The position numbers and the translations under genes are program-made. From Variovorax sp. PAMC26660 (GTDB lineage: Bacteria; Pseudomonadota; Gammaproteobacteria; Burkholderiales; Burkholderiaceae_C): a stretch of DNA of 64,000 bases. Under the pieces are notes generated by a model. It searched no databases. It saw only the letters and a program-made list of their open reading frames with translations, and had not been told where the DNA came from. Position 1 is the first letter of the stretch. Each line of letters begins with the position of its first letter. This document shows positions 52,998 to 61,941 of the stretch, piece after piece. The stretch spans positions 6,005,501 to 6,069,500 of the forward strand of contig NZ_CP060295.1 of the NCBI RefSeq assembly GCF_014302995.1, given 5' to 3'.

Positions 52998-54974
52998 ATG
53001 AATGAAATCCGCAATGCCGCCGCCGAACTCTCTCGTTTCCGTCGCCGTGTGGTGGTGGTCGGTTGCGTGGTGCTGTTCGGGTTCGGGCTGATCGGCGCGC
53101 GCCTGGCATTCCTGCAGGTCGTGCGGCACGAAGAGCTGGCCGACCGGGCCGAGAGCAACCGCACCGCCATCGTGCCGGTCGTGCCCAACCGGGGGCAGAT
53201 CCTCGACCGCAACGGCGTGGTGCTGGCGTCCAACTACGCGGCCTACACGCTGGAGGTCACGCCGTCGAAAGTGGCCGACATCAACGCGGCCATGGACGAG
53301 TTGGGTGCCATCGTCGAAGTCACGCCCAAGGACCGGCGCCGCTTCCAGCGGCTGCGCGAAGACTCGCGCAGCTTCGACTCCATTCCGATCCGCACGCGCC
53401 TGAGCGATGAAGAAGTCGCGCGCTTCGCCGCGCAGCGCTACCGCTTCCCGGGCATCGAGATCAAGGCGCGACTGTTCCGCACCTACCCGCATGGCGATGT
53501 GGCCTCGCACGTCATCGGCTACATCGGCCGCATCAACCAGCGCGAGAAAACCGCGATGGACGATTGGGAAGAAGAAGACCGCGCGAACTACCGGGGCACG
53601 GACTACATCGGCAAGCTGGGCATCGAGCAGAGCTACGAGAAGGCCCTGCACGGCCAGACCGGCGTGGAGCAGATGGAAACATCGGCCGGCGGGCGCGCCG
53701 TCCGGCGGCTGTCCCGCCATCCCGCCACGCCGGGCCAGACGGTGATGCTGTCGCTCGACATCAAGCTGCAGAAGCTGGTGGAAGACATGTTCGGCGAGCG
53801 CCGCGGTGCGCTGGTGGCCATCGACCCCAAGACCGGCGAGGTGCTGGCCTTCGTGAGCAAGCCGACCTTCGACCCCAACCTGTTTGTCGAAGGCATCGAC
53901 ACCGAGAGCTGGAAGGCACTGAGCGAATCGCTCGACAACCCCTTGCTGAACCGCGCGTTGCGCGGCACCTATCCGCCGGGATCGACCTACAAGCCCTTCA
54001 TGGCATTGGCCGCGCTGCAGACCGGCAAGCGCACGGCGGACAAGGTGGAGAACGACCCGGGCTTCTACAACTTCGGCGGTCGCACCTTTCTCAGCCACCG
54101 GGGCGGGCTGGGCGGTGTCGACATGCACCGCGCCATCCAGTTCTCGAGCAATACGTACTTCTATTCGCTCGCCAGCGAGATGGGCGTGGACCTGATCCAC
54201 GACTTCATGGCGCCATTGGGTTTCGGCCAGTTCACTGGCATCGACCTGCAGGGCGAGTCGCGCGGCGTGCTGCCGAGCAAGGCATGGAAGCGCGCTGCGT
54301 ATCGACGCGCCGACATGAAGACCTGGCATCCTGGCGAAACCATCTCGCTGGGCATCGGCCAGGGCTACAACAGCTTCACGATGCTGCAGCTCGCGTCGGC
54401 CAACGCCACGCTGGCGAACGGCGGGGTGCGCTATCAACCGCATCTGGTTCGCGCCATCAGGGACACGGTCAGCGGGGAGGTCGTGCAGCAGGTGCAGCCA
54501 CCGGCGCAGGACCTGGGCTACGCGCGCAAGCACGTCGACGTGGTGCGCGATGCGATGGTGGCGGTCACGAAGGGCGGCACGGGCACCCGTGTGTTTGCTG
54601 GTGCCGCGTACACCTCGGCAGGCAAGACGGGCACCGCGCAGGCCGTGAGCCTGGGGCCCAAGGCGCGCGCCAGCGGCAAGGCGCTGGACGAACGGCAGCG
54701 CGATCACGCGCTCTACATGGCTTTTGCGCCGGCGGAAAACCCGACCATCGCGGTGGCCGCCATCGTCGAGAACGCGGGCTTCGGCGCGGCGCATGCGGCG
54801 CCCATCGTGCGCCGCGTGTTCGACTACTGGATCGCGGGGCAATACCCGAATGACGCCGACATGGCCGCAGTCCAGGTAGGAAAGGCCGGAGCGCCCGTCG
54901 GCAAGCCGTTGCTGGCCAGCGAAGTGCAGGCCCCTGGAGATCAGGCGGAGGCCGACGACGCCGCGGCGCTCTGA
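52998..54974 (+). CDS. mrdA: Penicillin-binding protein 2
   Basis: The transpeptidase for cell elongation, 658 residues. It has a short cytoplasmic tail, one membrane helix (about 20-42), the pedestal region with the QILDRNGVVLA motif, and the transpeptidase with Ser329-x2-Lys332 in GSTYKPF, SSN in FSSNTYF and KTG in AGKTGTAQ. All active residues are present. The C-terminal tail after about 610 is acidic and Ala/Gln-rich. There is no rodA or mreBCD next to it here, unlike the usual mre cluster, so it may be an extra copy. The convergent gene is 22 bp away. Confidence 0.95.
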   Translation: MNEIRNAAAELSRFRRRVVVVGCVVLFGFGLIGARLAFLQVVRHEELADRAESNRTAIVPVVPNRGQILDRNGVVLASNYAAYTLEVTPSKVADINAAMDELGAIVEVTPKDRRRFQRLREDSRSFDSIPIRTRLSDEEVARFAAQRYRFPGIEIKARLFRTYPHGDVASHVIGYIGRINQREKTAMDDWEEEDRANYRGTDYIGKLGIEQSYEKALHGQTGVEQMETSAGGRAVRRLSRHPATPGQTVMLSLDIKLQKLVEDMFGERRGALVAIDPKTGEVLAFVSKPTFDPNLFVEGIDTESWKALSESLDNPLLNRALRGTYPPGSTYKPFMALAALQTGKRTADKVENDPGFYNFGGRTFLSHRGGLGGVDMHRAIQFSSNTYFYSLASEMGVDLIHDFMAPLGFGQFTGIDLQGESRGVLPSKAWKRAAYRRADMKTWHPGETISLGIGQGYNSFTMLQLASANATLANGGVRYQPHLVRAIRDTVSGEVVQQVQPPAQDLGYARKHVDVVRDAMVAVTKGGTGTRVFAGAAYTSAGKTGTAQAVSLGPKARASGKALDERQRDHALYMAFAPAENPTIAVAAIVENAGFGAAHAAPIVRRVFDYWIAGQYPNDADMAAVQVGKAGAPVGKPLLASEVQAPGDQAEADDAAAL

Positions 54975-54998
54975 GAGCGCTGGGGGATCAAGGCGCTC
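54975..54998. terminator. Hairpin at the convergent mrdA/phosphotransacylase ends
   Basis: GAGCGC (54975-54980) and GCGCTC (54993-54998) form a perfect 6 bp stem with a 12 nt loop, starting at the mrdA stop and entering the end of the convergent gene. No T-run on either side, so bidirectional termination would be weak. Confidence 0.35.
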
Positions 54999-55950
54999 AG
55001 CCGACCGCCTTGATGAGCCGCTCGCGCCCGGCCTTCGCCAGCATCGAGGCGACCGCGCAGGACGCGAGCCGTGCCGGCTCGGAATCGGCGCGGCTCGTCA
55101 GGATCACCGGCACCTTCGTGCCCAGCACGATCCCTGCGGCATAGGCGCCGGCCAGGAAGGTCAGGCTCTTGGCCAGCATGTTGCCGGCGTCCAGGTCGGG
55201 CACGATCAGCACGTTGGCACGGCCCGCGACTGGTGATGTGATGCCCTTGATGCGGGCCGCCTCGGGATCGATGGCGTTGTCCATCGCCAGCGGGCCATCG
55301 AGCTGCGCGCCGGTGATCTGTCCCCGGTCGGCCATCTTGCACAGCACGGCGGCGTCGAGCGTCGAGGGCACCTTGGCGTTGACGGTTTCCGTTGCCGAAA
55401 GCAGCGCCACGCGCACGGCCGGCATCCGCAGCGCATGCGCAAGGTCGATCGCGTTCTGGACGATGTCGACCTTTTCCTCGAGCGTGGGCGCAATGTTGAT
55501 CGCCGCGTCCGAAATGATCAGCGGCTGCGAATGGCCGGGCACGTCCATCACGAAGCAATGGCTGATGCGGCGGGATGTCCGCAGGCCGCCTTCGCGGCGC
55601 ACGACCGCGCCCATCAGCTCGTCGGTGTGCAGGCTGCCTTTCATCAAGGCATCGACTTCGCCACGCAGGGCCATGGCGACCGCCAGGTCGGCGGCGGCAT
55701 GGCTGTGCGGTGCATCGACGATCACGAGGTCCGAGAGATTCGCGCCGATCGCCAGCGCCGCCGCTTCGATGCGTGCGCGTGGGCCGATCAGCACGGGGGC
55801 GATCAACCCCAGCCGTGCCGAAGCGAGTGCGGCTTCGAGCGACACCTCGTTGGTGGGATGGACCACGGCGACGCGCAGCGCGGGCAGTTCGCGTGCGGCG
55901 GCGATCAGGCGGTCGTAGTGCGGATGGGTGGCGGGTGATGGAGCGGTCAA
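54997..55950 (-). CDS. Phosphate acetyl/butyryltransferase family protein
   Basis: A 317-residue phosphotransacylase-type protein: PLIISDAAINIAP (the substrate-binding segment of the Pta/Ptb family), TETVNAKVPSTLDAAVL and LDAGNMLAKSL. It should move acyl groups between CoA and phosphate. In Burkholderiales such proteins often partner acetate kinase or appear alone near polyhydroxyalkanoate genes; neither is visible. The only start near the conserved N terminus is a TTG at 55950, since no ATG or GTG precedes the family core, and no strong ribosome site is seen. Confidence 0.85.
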   Translation of the reverse strand: MTAPSPATHPHYDRLIAAARELPALRVAVVHPTNEVSLEAALASARLGLIAPVLIGPRARIEAAALAIGANLSDLVIVDAPHSHAAADLAVAMALRGEVDALMKGSLHTDELMGAVVRREGGLRTSRRISHCFVMDVPGHSQPLIISDAAINIAPTLEEKVDIVQNAIDLAHALRMPAVRVALLSATETVNAKVPSTLDAAVLCKMADRGQITGAQLDGPLAMDNAIDPEAARIKGITSPVAGRANVLIVPDLDAGNMLAKSLTFLAGAYAAGIVLGTKVPVILTSRADSEPARLASCAVASMLAKAGRERLIKAVG

Positions 55951-56038
55951 GGCGTATTCGGCTCGTTGATTTTCGGGCGAGTTTGATCTTTTAACCGATT
56001 GGTTTTGCCAAATGAAGCATTGGCCTTCGCACGCATCG

Positions 56039-56923
56039 TCAGAGCGGCGCCATCGGCCGGCGCGCGGAGCGCCGCAGCGCCTGCATCAGCGCCCTGGCTT
56101 CCACACCCGGCTGCCAGTCGGTGCGATGCACGAAATAGCTGGTGGCCGGTGCCAGGTCGCGTGGTCTATAGGCCTGCAATTGGTAGTTCTGCGCCTGCGA
56201 TTCCACCAGCCGGCGCGGCACCACCGCAATGCCCATGCCCGCCGCTGCACAGCCCAGCACTGCGCCATAGGTGCTGAACGACAGCACGCGCGCACAGGCG
56301 ATGTGCCGCGATTCGAGCCAGCGCTGCGCCATGGTGCGGTAGGGGCAGCCTTCGCGAAAGGCAAGGAGTGTCGGTGCATGCGAAGGCGCCTGCGCAAGCA
56401 GTTCCGCCGGGTCTTCCTGGGCCACCAGCACGAGCGGTTCGTCGAAGGCGGCCTCGTAGATCAAGCCTGCGCGCTCGGCCGTGCGCGCGGTCACGGCAAG
56501 GTCGAGGCGGTGCTGCAGCAGCATCTGCGACAGGGCCGGCTCGGCCTCGACCTCCAGTTGGAGTTCCAGCGCAGGAAAAGCCTGGCGCAAGCTCGCCAGC
56601 GCGCCGGGCAGGTGCATGGCCGTCGTGCTCTCCATGGTGCCCAGGCGCAGGCGCTGTGCCGCAAGCGTCTCTGCGCGCGCATTGACGGTTGCCTCATCGA
56701 TCAGGTCGAGGATGCGCGCCGCATAGGGCAGGTAGCGCTGCCCGGCTTCGCTGAGCTGCAGGCGCTTGCCCAGACGGTTGAACAACTGGACGCCGAGGCG
56801 CTGCTCCAGTTGCTTGAGCCGCGTCGTCACATTGGACTGGGCGCAGCCGAGCATGTTGGCCGCCTTCAGGGCGCCGCCTTCGTCCACCACGGCCTTGAAG
56901 GTTTCGAGCAATACACGGTCCAT
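56039..56923 (-). CDS. LysR-family transcriptional regulator
   Basis: 294 residues: an N-terminal winged helix (about 1-60, with AANMLGCAQSNVTTRLKQLEQRLGVQLFNR as separate elements) followed by the two-lobed effector domain (about 90-290, RLGTMESTTAMHLPGAL). It is divergent from the transporter/peptidase pair, the normal arrangement for a LysR regulator and its target. The shared 180 bp region holds a palindrome with T-N11-A spacing (listed separately). The effector is unknown. Confidence 0.92.
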   Translation of the reverse strand: MDRVLLETFKAVVDEGGALKAANMLGCAQSNVTTRLKQLEQRLGVQLFNRLGKRLQLSEAGQRYLPYAARILDLIDEATVNARAETLAAQRLRLGTMESTTAMHLPGALASLRQAFPALELQLEVEAEPALSQMLLQHRLDLAVTARTAERAGLIYEAAFDEPLVLVAQEDPAELLAQAPSHAPTLLAFREGCPYRTMAQRWLESRHIACARVLSFSTYGAVLGCAAAGMGIAVVPRRLVESQAQNYQLQAYRPRDLAPATSYFVHRTDWQPGVEARALMQALRRSARRPMAPL

Positions 56924-56959
56924 GGCGTTCCTCTTGGTGCAATCGTCTGAAGATTGTAA

Positions 56960-56974
56960 ATCTGATTATCAGAT
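56960..56974. promoter_or_regulatory. LysR-type operator, perfect palindrome
   Basis: ATCTGAT-T-ATCAGAT is an exact 15 bp palindrome holding T-N11-A (56961 to 56973), the LysR recognition core, 37 bp upstream of the lysR-type gene start and 130 bp before the divergent transporter gene. It is the natural site for the neighbouring regulator, for autoregulation and activation. Confidence 0.65.
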
Positions 56975-57103
56975 ATAGAACATTCAACAAATTCGATTTG
57001 GAGATAAAAATGGACCGTAGCCTCGCATCCAGCGTCGGCACACCCAGGCGCTACCCGGCGACGCGCGTTGCCCCGTGCCTGTAGCCACATTCAAGGAGTT
57101 TTC

Positions 57104-58048
57104 ATGGCAAGCAAGGGCCCGAGCGTCCTGGCCGCAGGCGTCTTCCTCGGCCTGCTGGTGCCGGCATTCGCGGAAGCGGCACGCCCGCTGATGCCGGTGA
57201 CCGTGTTCATCTTCGTTCTTGGCACGCTCTTGCGCGTCGATCCGGCCACCGTGCTGTCGGTCTTGCGCCGGCCTGCGGTTTCGGTGCTGCTGCCCCTGTG
57301 CGCCATCGTCGTCTGCCCGGTGGTGGCAGGGCTCGCCGGTCATGCGCTGGGCCTGCCGCCTGCGTGGACCCTTGCGCTGGTGCTCGCCTATTGCGCGCCG
57401 CCGGCCAGCGGCACCTCGGCCGTGGCCCGCATGTTGGGGTTGGATGCGGCCGTTGCGCTGGTCGCGACCCTGGCGGCGATGGCGATCGTGCCGTTCACCG
57501 CGCCGCTGCTGGCGCAATGGTTCGGCCGCGATCCGGGCGTTGCGATCGAGCCGTCCAGCCTGGCGCTGCGGCTGCTGTTTCTGGTCGGCACGGCCGAAGG
57601 CGTGGCGCTCCTGGTGCGCCGGTTCGCGAAGGAACGCCTTGCCGCCCACGCGGGCGCGATCGACGGCATCGTGGTCGTCGCGCTGCTGGTCTTTGCGGTC
57701 GGCACCATGGCCGGCATGCAGAAGTCCTTGCTCGACGATCCGCGTCTTGTCACGTCGGTGATCGCGCTGGCATTCGCGGCGAACGTCGGCGTTCAGGCTG
57801 TTGCGTACCTGCTCACGCCGGGCAGCGTGCGGACCCGCCTCAATGTCGCGCTGCTCATGGGCAACCGCAACGTCGGGCTGTTGTGGGCTGCGCTCGGAGC
57901 CGCGGCAACGCCCACCGTTGCGCTGTTCTTCGCATGCGCCCAGTTGCCCATCTATCTGCTGCCACGGGTCATTCAAAGCCTGCTGCCGCGCCTGGAACTG
58001 CTGGGCGAGCGCCGCAGGGCCGCGCGCGAACCGAGGGCTGTGGAATGA
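57104..58048 (+). CDS. BASS-family (bile acid:sodium symporter-like) transporter
   Basis: A 314-residue membrane protein with about nine to ten helices. It resembles the BASS/SBF family: a two-fold pattern with CAPPASGTSAVARMLGLD in the middle (the conserved Ala-Pro-Ala-Ser-Gly-Thr-Ser like segment) and GNRNVGLLWAAL later. The family carries organic anions with sodium. The start is ATG 57104, set by AAGGAG about 7 nt upstream. It overlaps the peptidase gene by 4 bp and is controlled, by position, by the divergent LysR regulator. Confidence 0.72.
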   Translation: MASKGPSVLAAGVFLGLLVPAFAEAARPLMPVTVFIFVLGTLLRVDPATVLSVLRRPAVSVLLPLCAIVVCPVVAGLAGHALGLPPAWTLALVLAYCAPPASGTSAVARMLGLDAAVALVATLAAMAIVPFTAPLLAQWFGRDPGVAIEPSSLALRLLFLVGTAEGVALLVRRFAKERLAAHAGAIDGIVVVALLVFAVGTMAGMQKSLLDDPRLVTSVIALAFAANVGVQAVAYLLTPGSVRTRLNVALLMGNRNVGLLWAALGAAATPTVALFFACAQLPIYLLPRVIQSLLPRLELLGERRRAAREPRAVE

Positions 58049-59772
58049 ACGTCCGAAACACCCATCTCCTGAACCCGCCTCATCCTATGACCCTCCTGAT
58101 CGACACCGTCATTCCCCGCACGCTGGCGCAACTGATCGAGCGCTTTACCGCGAATCCGGTGACTCGGATCGAGGCCTGGCTGTTCGAGGATGCGGCAGCC
58201 CGCCGGGCGGCAGAGCAAACCCTGGCCAGGGCGGGAGTGAAAGCCGTGCTGCGCAGCGCGTACAAGCCGCTGGTGCACTTCTTTCTCGAAGAGTTCGATG
58301 GCACCGGAATGGGCGAGATCGCGGTTCAGACACCTGCAGGCAAGGGCCAACGCTTCCGTCTCGAAGCCTATCCACTGGCAGGCCTGATCGGCGATGCAGC
58401 CACGCTGCGGTTCGTCGAGGGCACCGCTCTTCAGTCGGACTATCGCGTCACGGCCGGCAACAGGCACTGGCAGGTGTTCGCACCGAACGACGACACCGCG
58501 TCGCCATGCGGCTGGTTGCGCGTCTGGCAAGGCGACACGCTGACCGAAGACGCGGCGCTGCGAACCGAATGCGAGATCGCCTGCGACGCCGCACTCGGCG
58601 CCGTTCGCCGCCACGCATGGCCGGCCACGCTGCCGCTGTTCGACACACTGGAAATCGACATCGCGACCACCGGCATCGAGCGGCGGCTCTCGTTCGGCCA
58701 CGAGACCATCAGCACCTTCGAGGGGCTTCATGAAGACTGCTACTACGGCGCCCTGGAATTCTTCAAGGCGCGTGCAGGCCTGGCCGATGCCGACCGCACG
58801 CTGCAGCCGGGACAGATCGTTCCGTTGATCTCGCAAGTCGATGGGGACACGCGCGTCGCGGTGCGGCTCACAACCCATCGCCGCGTCGATCCACCCGCAG
58901 GCGGTGCAGTGGCGCTGGACACCGCCGATCGTTCGCTGGTGCCCGCAGAGGTCGAGCTTGCCGTGGCGGCGCTTCCTGGCGAGCCGTTCTCCGTGACCTC
59001 GCACCAGGGTAGAAAGGTTGCCGGCGTTCATGTGCGCGGCGCGCTGCCGGGCCTGGTGGTCACCGCTGGACAGCATGCGAACGAAAGCTCGGGCGTGGTC
59101 GGTGCATTGCGCGCGGCCCGCCACTTGAACCGCGAGCGCGGTGCCCACTACGCGCTCGTGCCGCTCGAAAACCCCGACGGTGCGGCGCTTCACCACCATC
59201 TGCAAGAAAGCCATCCAGCGCACATGGCGCATGCGGCCCGGTACACGGCACTCGGGGACGATCTGGAGGCGCGGATCACACCGCCCTTCGGAGAAAAGGC
59301 CGCGCGGCTCGAAGCCATCGAACGCACCGGTGCCCGGCTGCACCTGAGCCTGCACGGCTATCCCGCCCACGAGTGGACGCGCCCCCGCGCCGGCTATGTG
59401 CCACGGTACAACGAGTTGTGGACGGTGCCCAAGGGCTTCTTCCTGATCTTGCGTCGCCACCCGGGGCACGACGGCATGCGCTTCCTGAACGCGCTCACCG
59501 AGGAGCTGCAGTCCGGTTCAGCGGAGCTTGCCGAGTTCAATGCGAGCCAGCAGCGCATGTGGCATGCCCATGTGGGCGAGCTGCCATTCGAGCGCATCAA
59601 CGGCATTCCCTGCATGGTCATGACCGACAAGCGTTCCACGGTGCCGTTCACGCTCATCACGGAGTTTCCCGACGAAACGGTTCGCGGCCCGGCGTTCCGG
59701 CTGGCCCACACGACGCAGATGCGAACCGTGCTGGCTGCGGCGCACCTGTACTGGAAGGGCCTGCTGGACTGA
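58045..59772 (+). CDS. M14-family zinc carboxypeptidase with long N-terminal domain
   Basis: 575 residues. The metallopeptidase part starts near 320: the zinc motif H344-x2-E347 in GQHANESSG, the substrate loop LENPDG, and a third zinc His in LSLHGYPAHE. This is the M14 family. The first 320 residues are an unassigned region with no signal peptide, rich in EFDGTG, FEGLHEDC and similar turns. The start ATG 58045 overlaps the transporter stop by 4 bp; ATG 58087 is a possible later start. The pairing with a BASS-type transporter suggests uptake and hydrolysis of one substrate. Confidence 0.85.
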   Translation: MNVRNTHLLNPPHPMTLLIDTVIPRTLAQLIERFTANPVTRIEAWLFEDAAARRAAEQTLARAGVKAVLRSAYKPLVHFFLEEFDGTGMGEIAVQTPAGKGQRFRLEAYPLAGLIGDAATLRFVEGTALQSDYRVTAGNRHWQVFAPNDDTASPCGWLRVWQGDTLTEDAALRTECEIACDAALGAVRRHAWPATLPLFDTLEIDIATTGIERRLSFGHETISTFEGLHEDCYYGALEFFKARAGLADADRTLQPGQIVPLISQVDGDTRVAVRLTTHRRVDPPAGGAVALDTADRSLVPAEVELAVAALPGEPFSVTSHQGRKVAGVHVRGALPGLVVTAGQHANESSGVVGALRAARHLNRERGAHYALVPLENPDGAALHHHLQESHPAHMAHAARYTALGDDLEARITPPFGEKAARLEAIERTGARLHLSLHGYPAHEWTRPRAGYVPRYNELWTVPKGFFLILRRHPGHDGMRFLNALTEELQSGSAELAEFNASQQRMWHAHVGELPFERINGIPCMVMTDKRSTVPFTLITEFPDETVRGPAFRLAHTTQMRTVLAAAHLYWKGLLD

Positions 59773-59776
59773 TTCC

Positions 59777-60184
59777 CTAAACAGCCACCAGCGCGGCATC
59801 GACCCGCCGTGCCCGATGGTCGATGTAGTAGCCGCCGAACTCGGTGTAGCGCAGCACCAGCCGCGCACAGGCCACACAGCGGAACACGTCGCAGCGGTTG
59901 AACGGAAAGTGTGCGACCGAAATCGGCGCATCGGCCGAGTCGTAGCGTGTGCCGTTCGGATGGAATTCTTCAAAAGTGGGTTCGTCGATGTCGTCGGCGC
60001 GCAGTGTACCGACGCGCTGGAGCAGGTCGGCGGGCCAGCGCTCTTCGGTGATGCTCTCCCAGGAATCCGTCCGGTGCAGCCAACACCCGCAGGCGGATAC
60101 GGTCGACTGTTCACCGGCTTCGGCGAGCTGCTTCAGTTCGTGGGCATTCAACGGCATCTTTTTCAGCGAGAGATCGGGAGGCAT
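59777..60184 (-). CDS. Uncharacterised protein with Cys pairs
   Basis: 135 residues, not recognised. Visible features: ACGCW with Cys32 and Cys34, and CDVFRCVAC with Cys98, Cys103 and Cys106, which together could bind a metal or iron-sulphur cluster. There is no signal peptide or membrane helix. The start ATG 60184 faces the divergent DUF1266 gene. The stop lies 4 bp from the peptidase stop, so the two converge. Its coding status is supported by a full-length open frame with normal amino-acid composition, not by homology. Confidence 0.7.
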   Translation of the reverse strand: MPPDLSLKKMPLNAHELKQLAEAGEQSTVSACGCWLHRTDSWESITEERWPADLLQRVGTLRADDIDEPTFEEFHPNGTRYDSADAPISVAHFPFNRCDVFRCVACARLVLRYTEFGGYYIDHRARRVDAALVAV

Positions 60185-60278
60185 CGAATATAGCCAGCTA
60201 CGCTATGGCATTCGCGCCCAGGCCCGCCCGGACATCGTCGGTTCGGACCTTGCATCTCGGACAGGCAAAGGAAATCTC

Positions 60279-61007
60279 TTGGCATCCTCTACCAACTACA
60301 CACCGGCGCTGGTCGTCGGCATGCTGATTCTTGCGCTGGTCATGTACCTTCGGGAACGGCGAGCGTCACGCAACGACGACGTCAGCGATCCGCTGCTTCA
60401 GCGACAACTGGCGCTCGGTGCGATCTACGGTCGCCTGAACAGCATGGACGAACGCACCCTGAGCGGCCGGAAAGACATGCGCCATGCCAAAGAGGTCAAG
60501 CAGATGCTTGAAACCGTGTGGCATGTCGGAGGGCGCGAGGCGCCCGCGCGCATGCGCGAGCAGATGAATGCCGGCCTGCAGTCCGGCCATCGTTCGGACC
60601 CCGGTCTTTGCCGGCAGGCCGAGCGGCTTGCCGCCGAGGAACGGGCACAGGCGGGGCAGGCCGTCGATGCGGGAGCGTCTGCAAGCCTGGCGCATCGCGC
60701 GCTGCTGGCCTGGGACGTGGCCCGCTATGCCAACCTTGCGCGCCACGGGTTCTACGTGGGCTACCTGACGCGCACGGAAGCGTTGGGTTTTCTGCGGCAG
60801 GCCCACGAACTCAGCTTCGATCAGTTCGGCTCATGGGCCGACTTCGGCGAGGGCGTTCTGTTCAGCAAGCGCGTCTTCGACGCGCAGTTGACGCCGGCCG
60901 AGAAAGAGGCGGTCTCGCACTACGACGATCTGGCGGATGCGATGCATGCACTGCTGCGCGATCCGCAGTCGGCCTGGAACCGCGTTGCCTGGGCTGCTTC
61001 GCGCTAG
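60279..61007 (+). CDS. DUF1266-like membrane-anchored protein
   Basis: 242 residues: one N-terminal membrane helix (ALVVGMLILALVMYL, near residue 10), a charged linker and a C-terminal domain (about 130-235) with LAWDVARYANLARHGF, GYLTRTEALGFL and FGSWADFGEGVLF. This is the DUF1266 pattern of conserved Trp-Asp-Arg and a late SWADF segment. DUF1266 has no known function. TTG 60279 is preferred as start because AAAGGAAA lies just upstream and it precedes the helix; the first ATG would cut into the helix. Confidence 0.75.
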   Translation: MASSTNYTPALVVGMLILALVMYLRERRASRNDDVSDPLLQRQLALGAIYGRLNSMDERTLSGRKDMRHAKEVKQMLETVWHVGGREAPARMREQMNAGLQSGHRSDPGLCRQAERLAAEERAQAGQAVDAGASASLAHRALLAWDVARYANLARHGFYVGYLTRTEALGFLRQAHELSFDQFGSWADFGEGVLFSKRVFDAQLTPAEKEAVSHYDDLADAMHALLRDPQSAWNRVAWAASR

Positions 61008-61058
61008 TTGATTGGACGCGAAAAAGTCAGTTCGGCTTCGACTTCCTTCTCGCATTCG

Positions 61059-61919
61059 TCACGTATAGCGCTTCTCCAGCGCATCCCACTCCGGCTTGCC
61101 CACCAGCCGCTGGCGCTCTGCGAATGTCACGACCAGGCCGCTGGATTCCTGCACTTCCTTCTCGTCGCGCAGGACAGTCAGGGCCTTCTGCATGCCGGCG
61201 ACGGCACCCTGCAGAGTGGCATTGGCGTAGAGGACGATGCCGTAGCCCAGCTCGCCCAGGTCCGTGGCGTTGAAGATCGGGGTCTTGCCGCCGATCACCA
61301 TGTTCATCAGTTGCGGCTTGGCCAGGCGTTGGGGCAACGAACGGATCTCGTCGGCGCTGGTGACTGCCTCGACAAAGAGGATGTCGGCGCCAGCCTCGGC
61401 GAATTTCTGCGCCCGCTCGACCGCGGCCTCGAAGCCGTGGACGGCCGCCGCATCGGTGCGCGCCATGATCAGCAGGTCCTGGTCCTGCCGTGCGTCGACG
61501 GCCGCCTTGATCTTGCTCACGGCTTCTTCGGTGGAGATCACTTCCTTGCCCGAGAAATGGCCGCAGCGCTTGGGCGCCACCTGGTCTTCGAACTGGATGC
61601 AGTCGGCGCCGGCACGCTCCAGCGTGCGCACCGTGTGGCGCACGTTCAAGGCGTTGCCGAAGCCGGTATCGGCATCGACGATCAGCGGCACCGAGACCGC
61701 ATCGCGGATGCGCGCCGTGTGGTCGGCGATTTCGGCCAGGCCCATGAAGCCCTGGTCGGGCATGCCGAACCACATGTTGGTGACGCCTGCGCCGGTGATG
61801 TAGATCGCCTTGAAGCCCAGGTCTTCGATGACCTTGGCGGACAGCGCATTGAAGGCGCCTGGAACGATCAGGCCGCGACGGGCCTCGGCGAGGGACTTGA
61901 GTTGCTTGCGGGTGGACAT
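61059..61919 (-). CDS. Isocitrate lyase/PEP mutase-family lyase, PrpB-like
   Basis: A 286-residue alpha/beta barrel of the PEP mutase/isocitrate lyase superfamily: ADTGFG (metal-binding Asp), the KRCGH active-site motif and the FVEAVTS and MNMV segments. KRCGH is the lyase signature shared by PrpB (2-methylisocitrate lyase) and related dimethylmalate lyases, so a lyase is favoured over a mutase. Its place after acnD-prpF suggests the methylcitrate cycle, but a second PrpB-type gene with another substrate is possible. Start ATG 61919 (MSTRKQLKS) gives the family N terminus; ATG 61937 would leave almost no gap to prpF. Confidence 0.82.
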   Translation of the reverse strand: MSTRKQLKSLAEARRGLIVPGAFNALSAKVIEDLGFKAIYITGAGVTNMWFGMPDQGFMGLAEIADHTARIRDAVSVPLIVDADTGFGNALNVRHTVRTLERAGADCIQFEDQVAPKRCGHFSGKEVISTEEAVSKIKAAVDARQDQDLLIMARTDAAAVHGFEAAVERAQKFAEAGADILFVEAVTSADEIRSLPQRLAKPQLMNMVIGGKTPIFNATDLGELGYGIVLYANATLQGAVAGMQKALTVLRDEKEVQESSGLVVTFAERQRLVGKPEWDALEKRYT

Positions 61920-61941
61920 CAGAGAAATTCCATTCAATCAA

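Noticed and set aside
61008..61058. AAGTC/GACTT pair between convergent genes as terminator
   Set aside because: Stem only 5 bp with a mismatched interior and no T-run.
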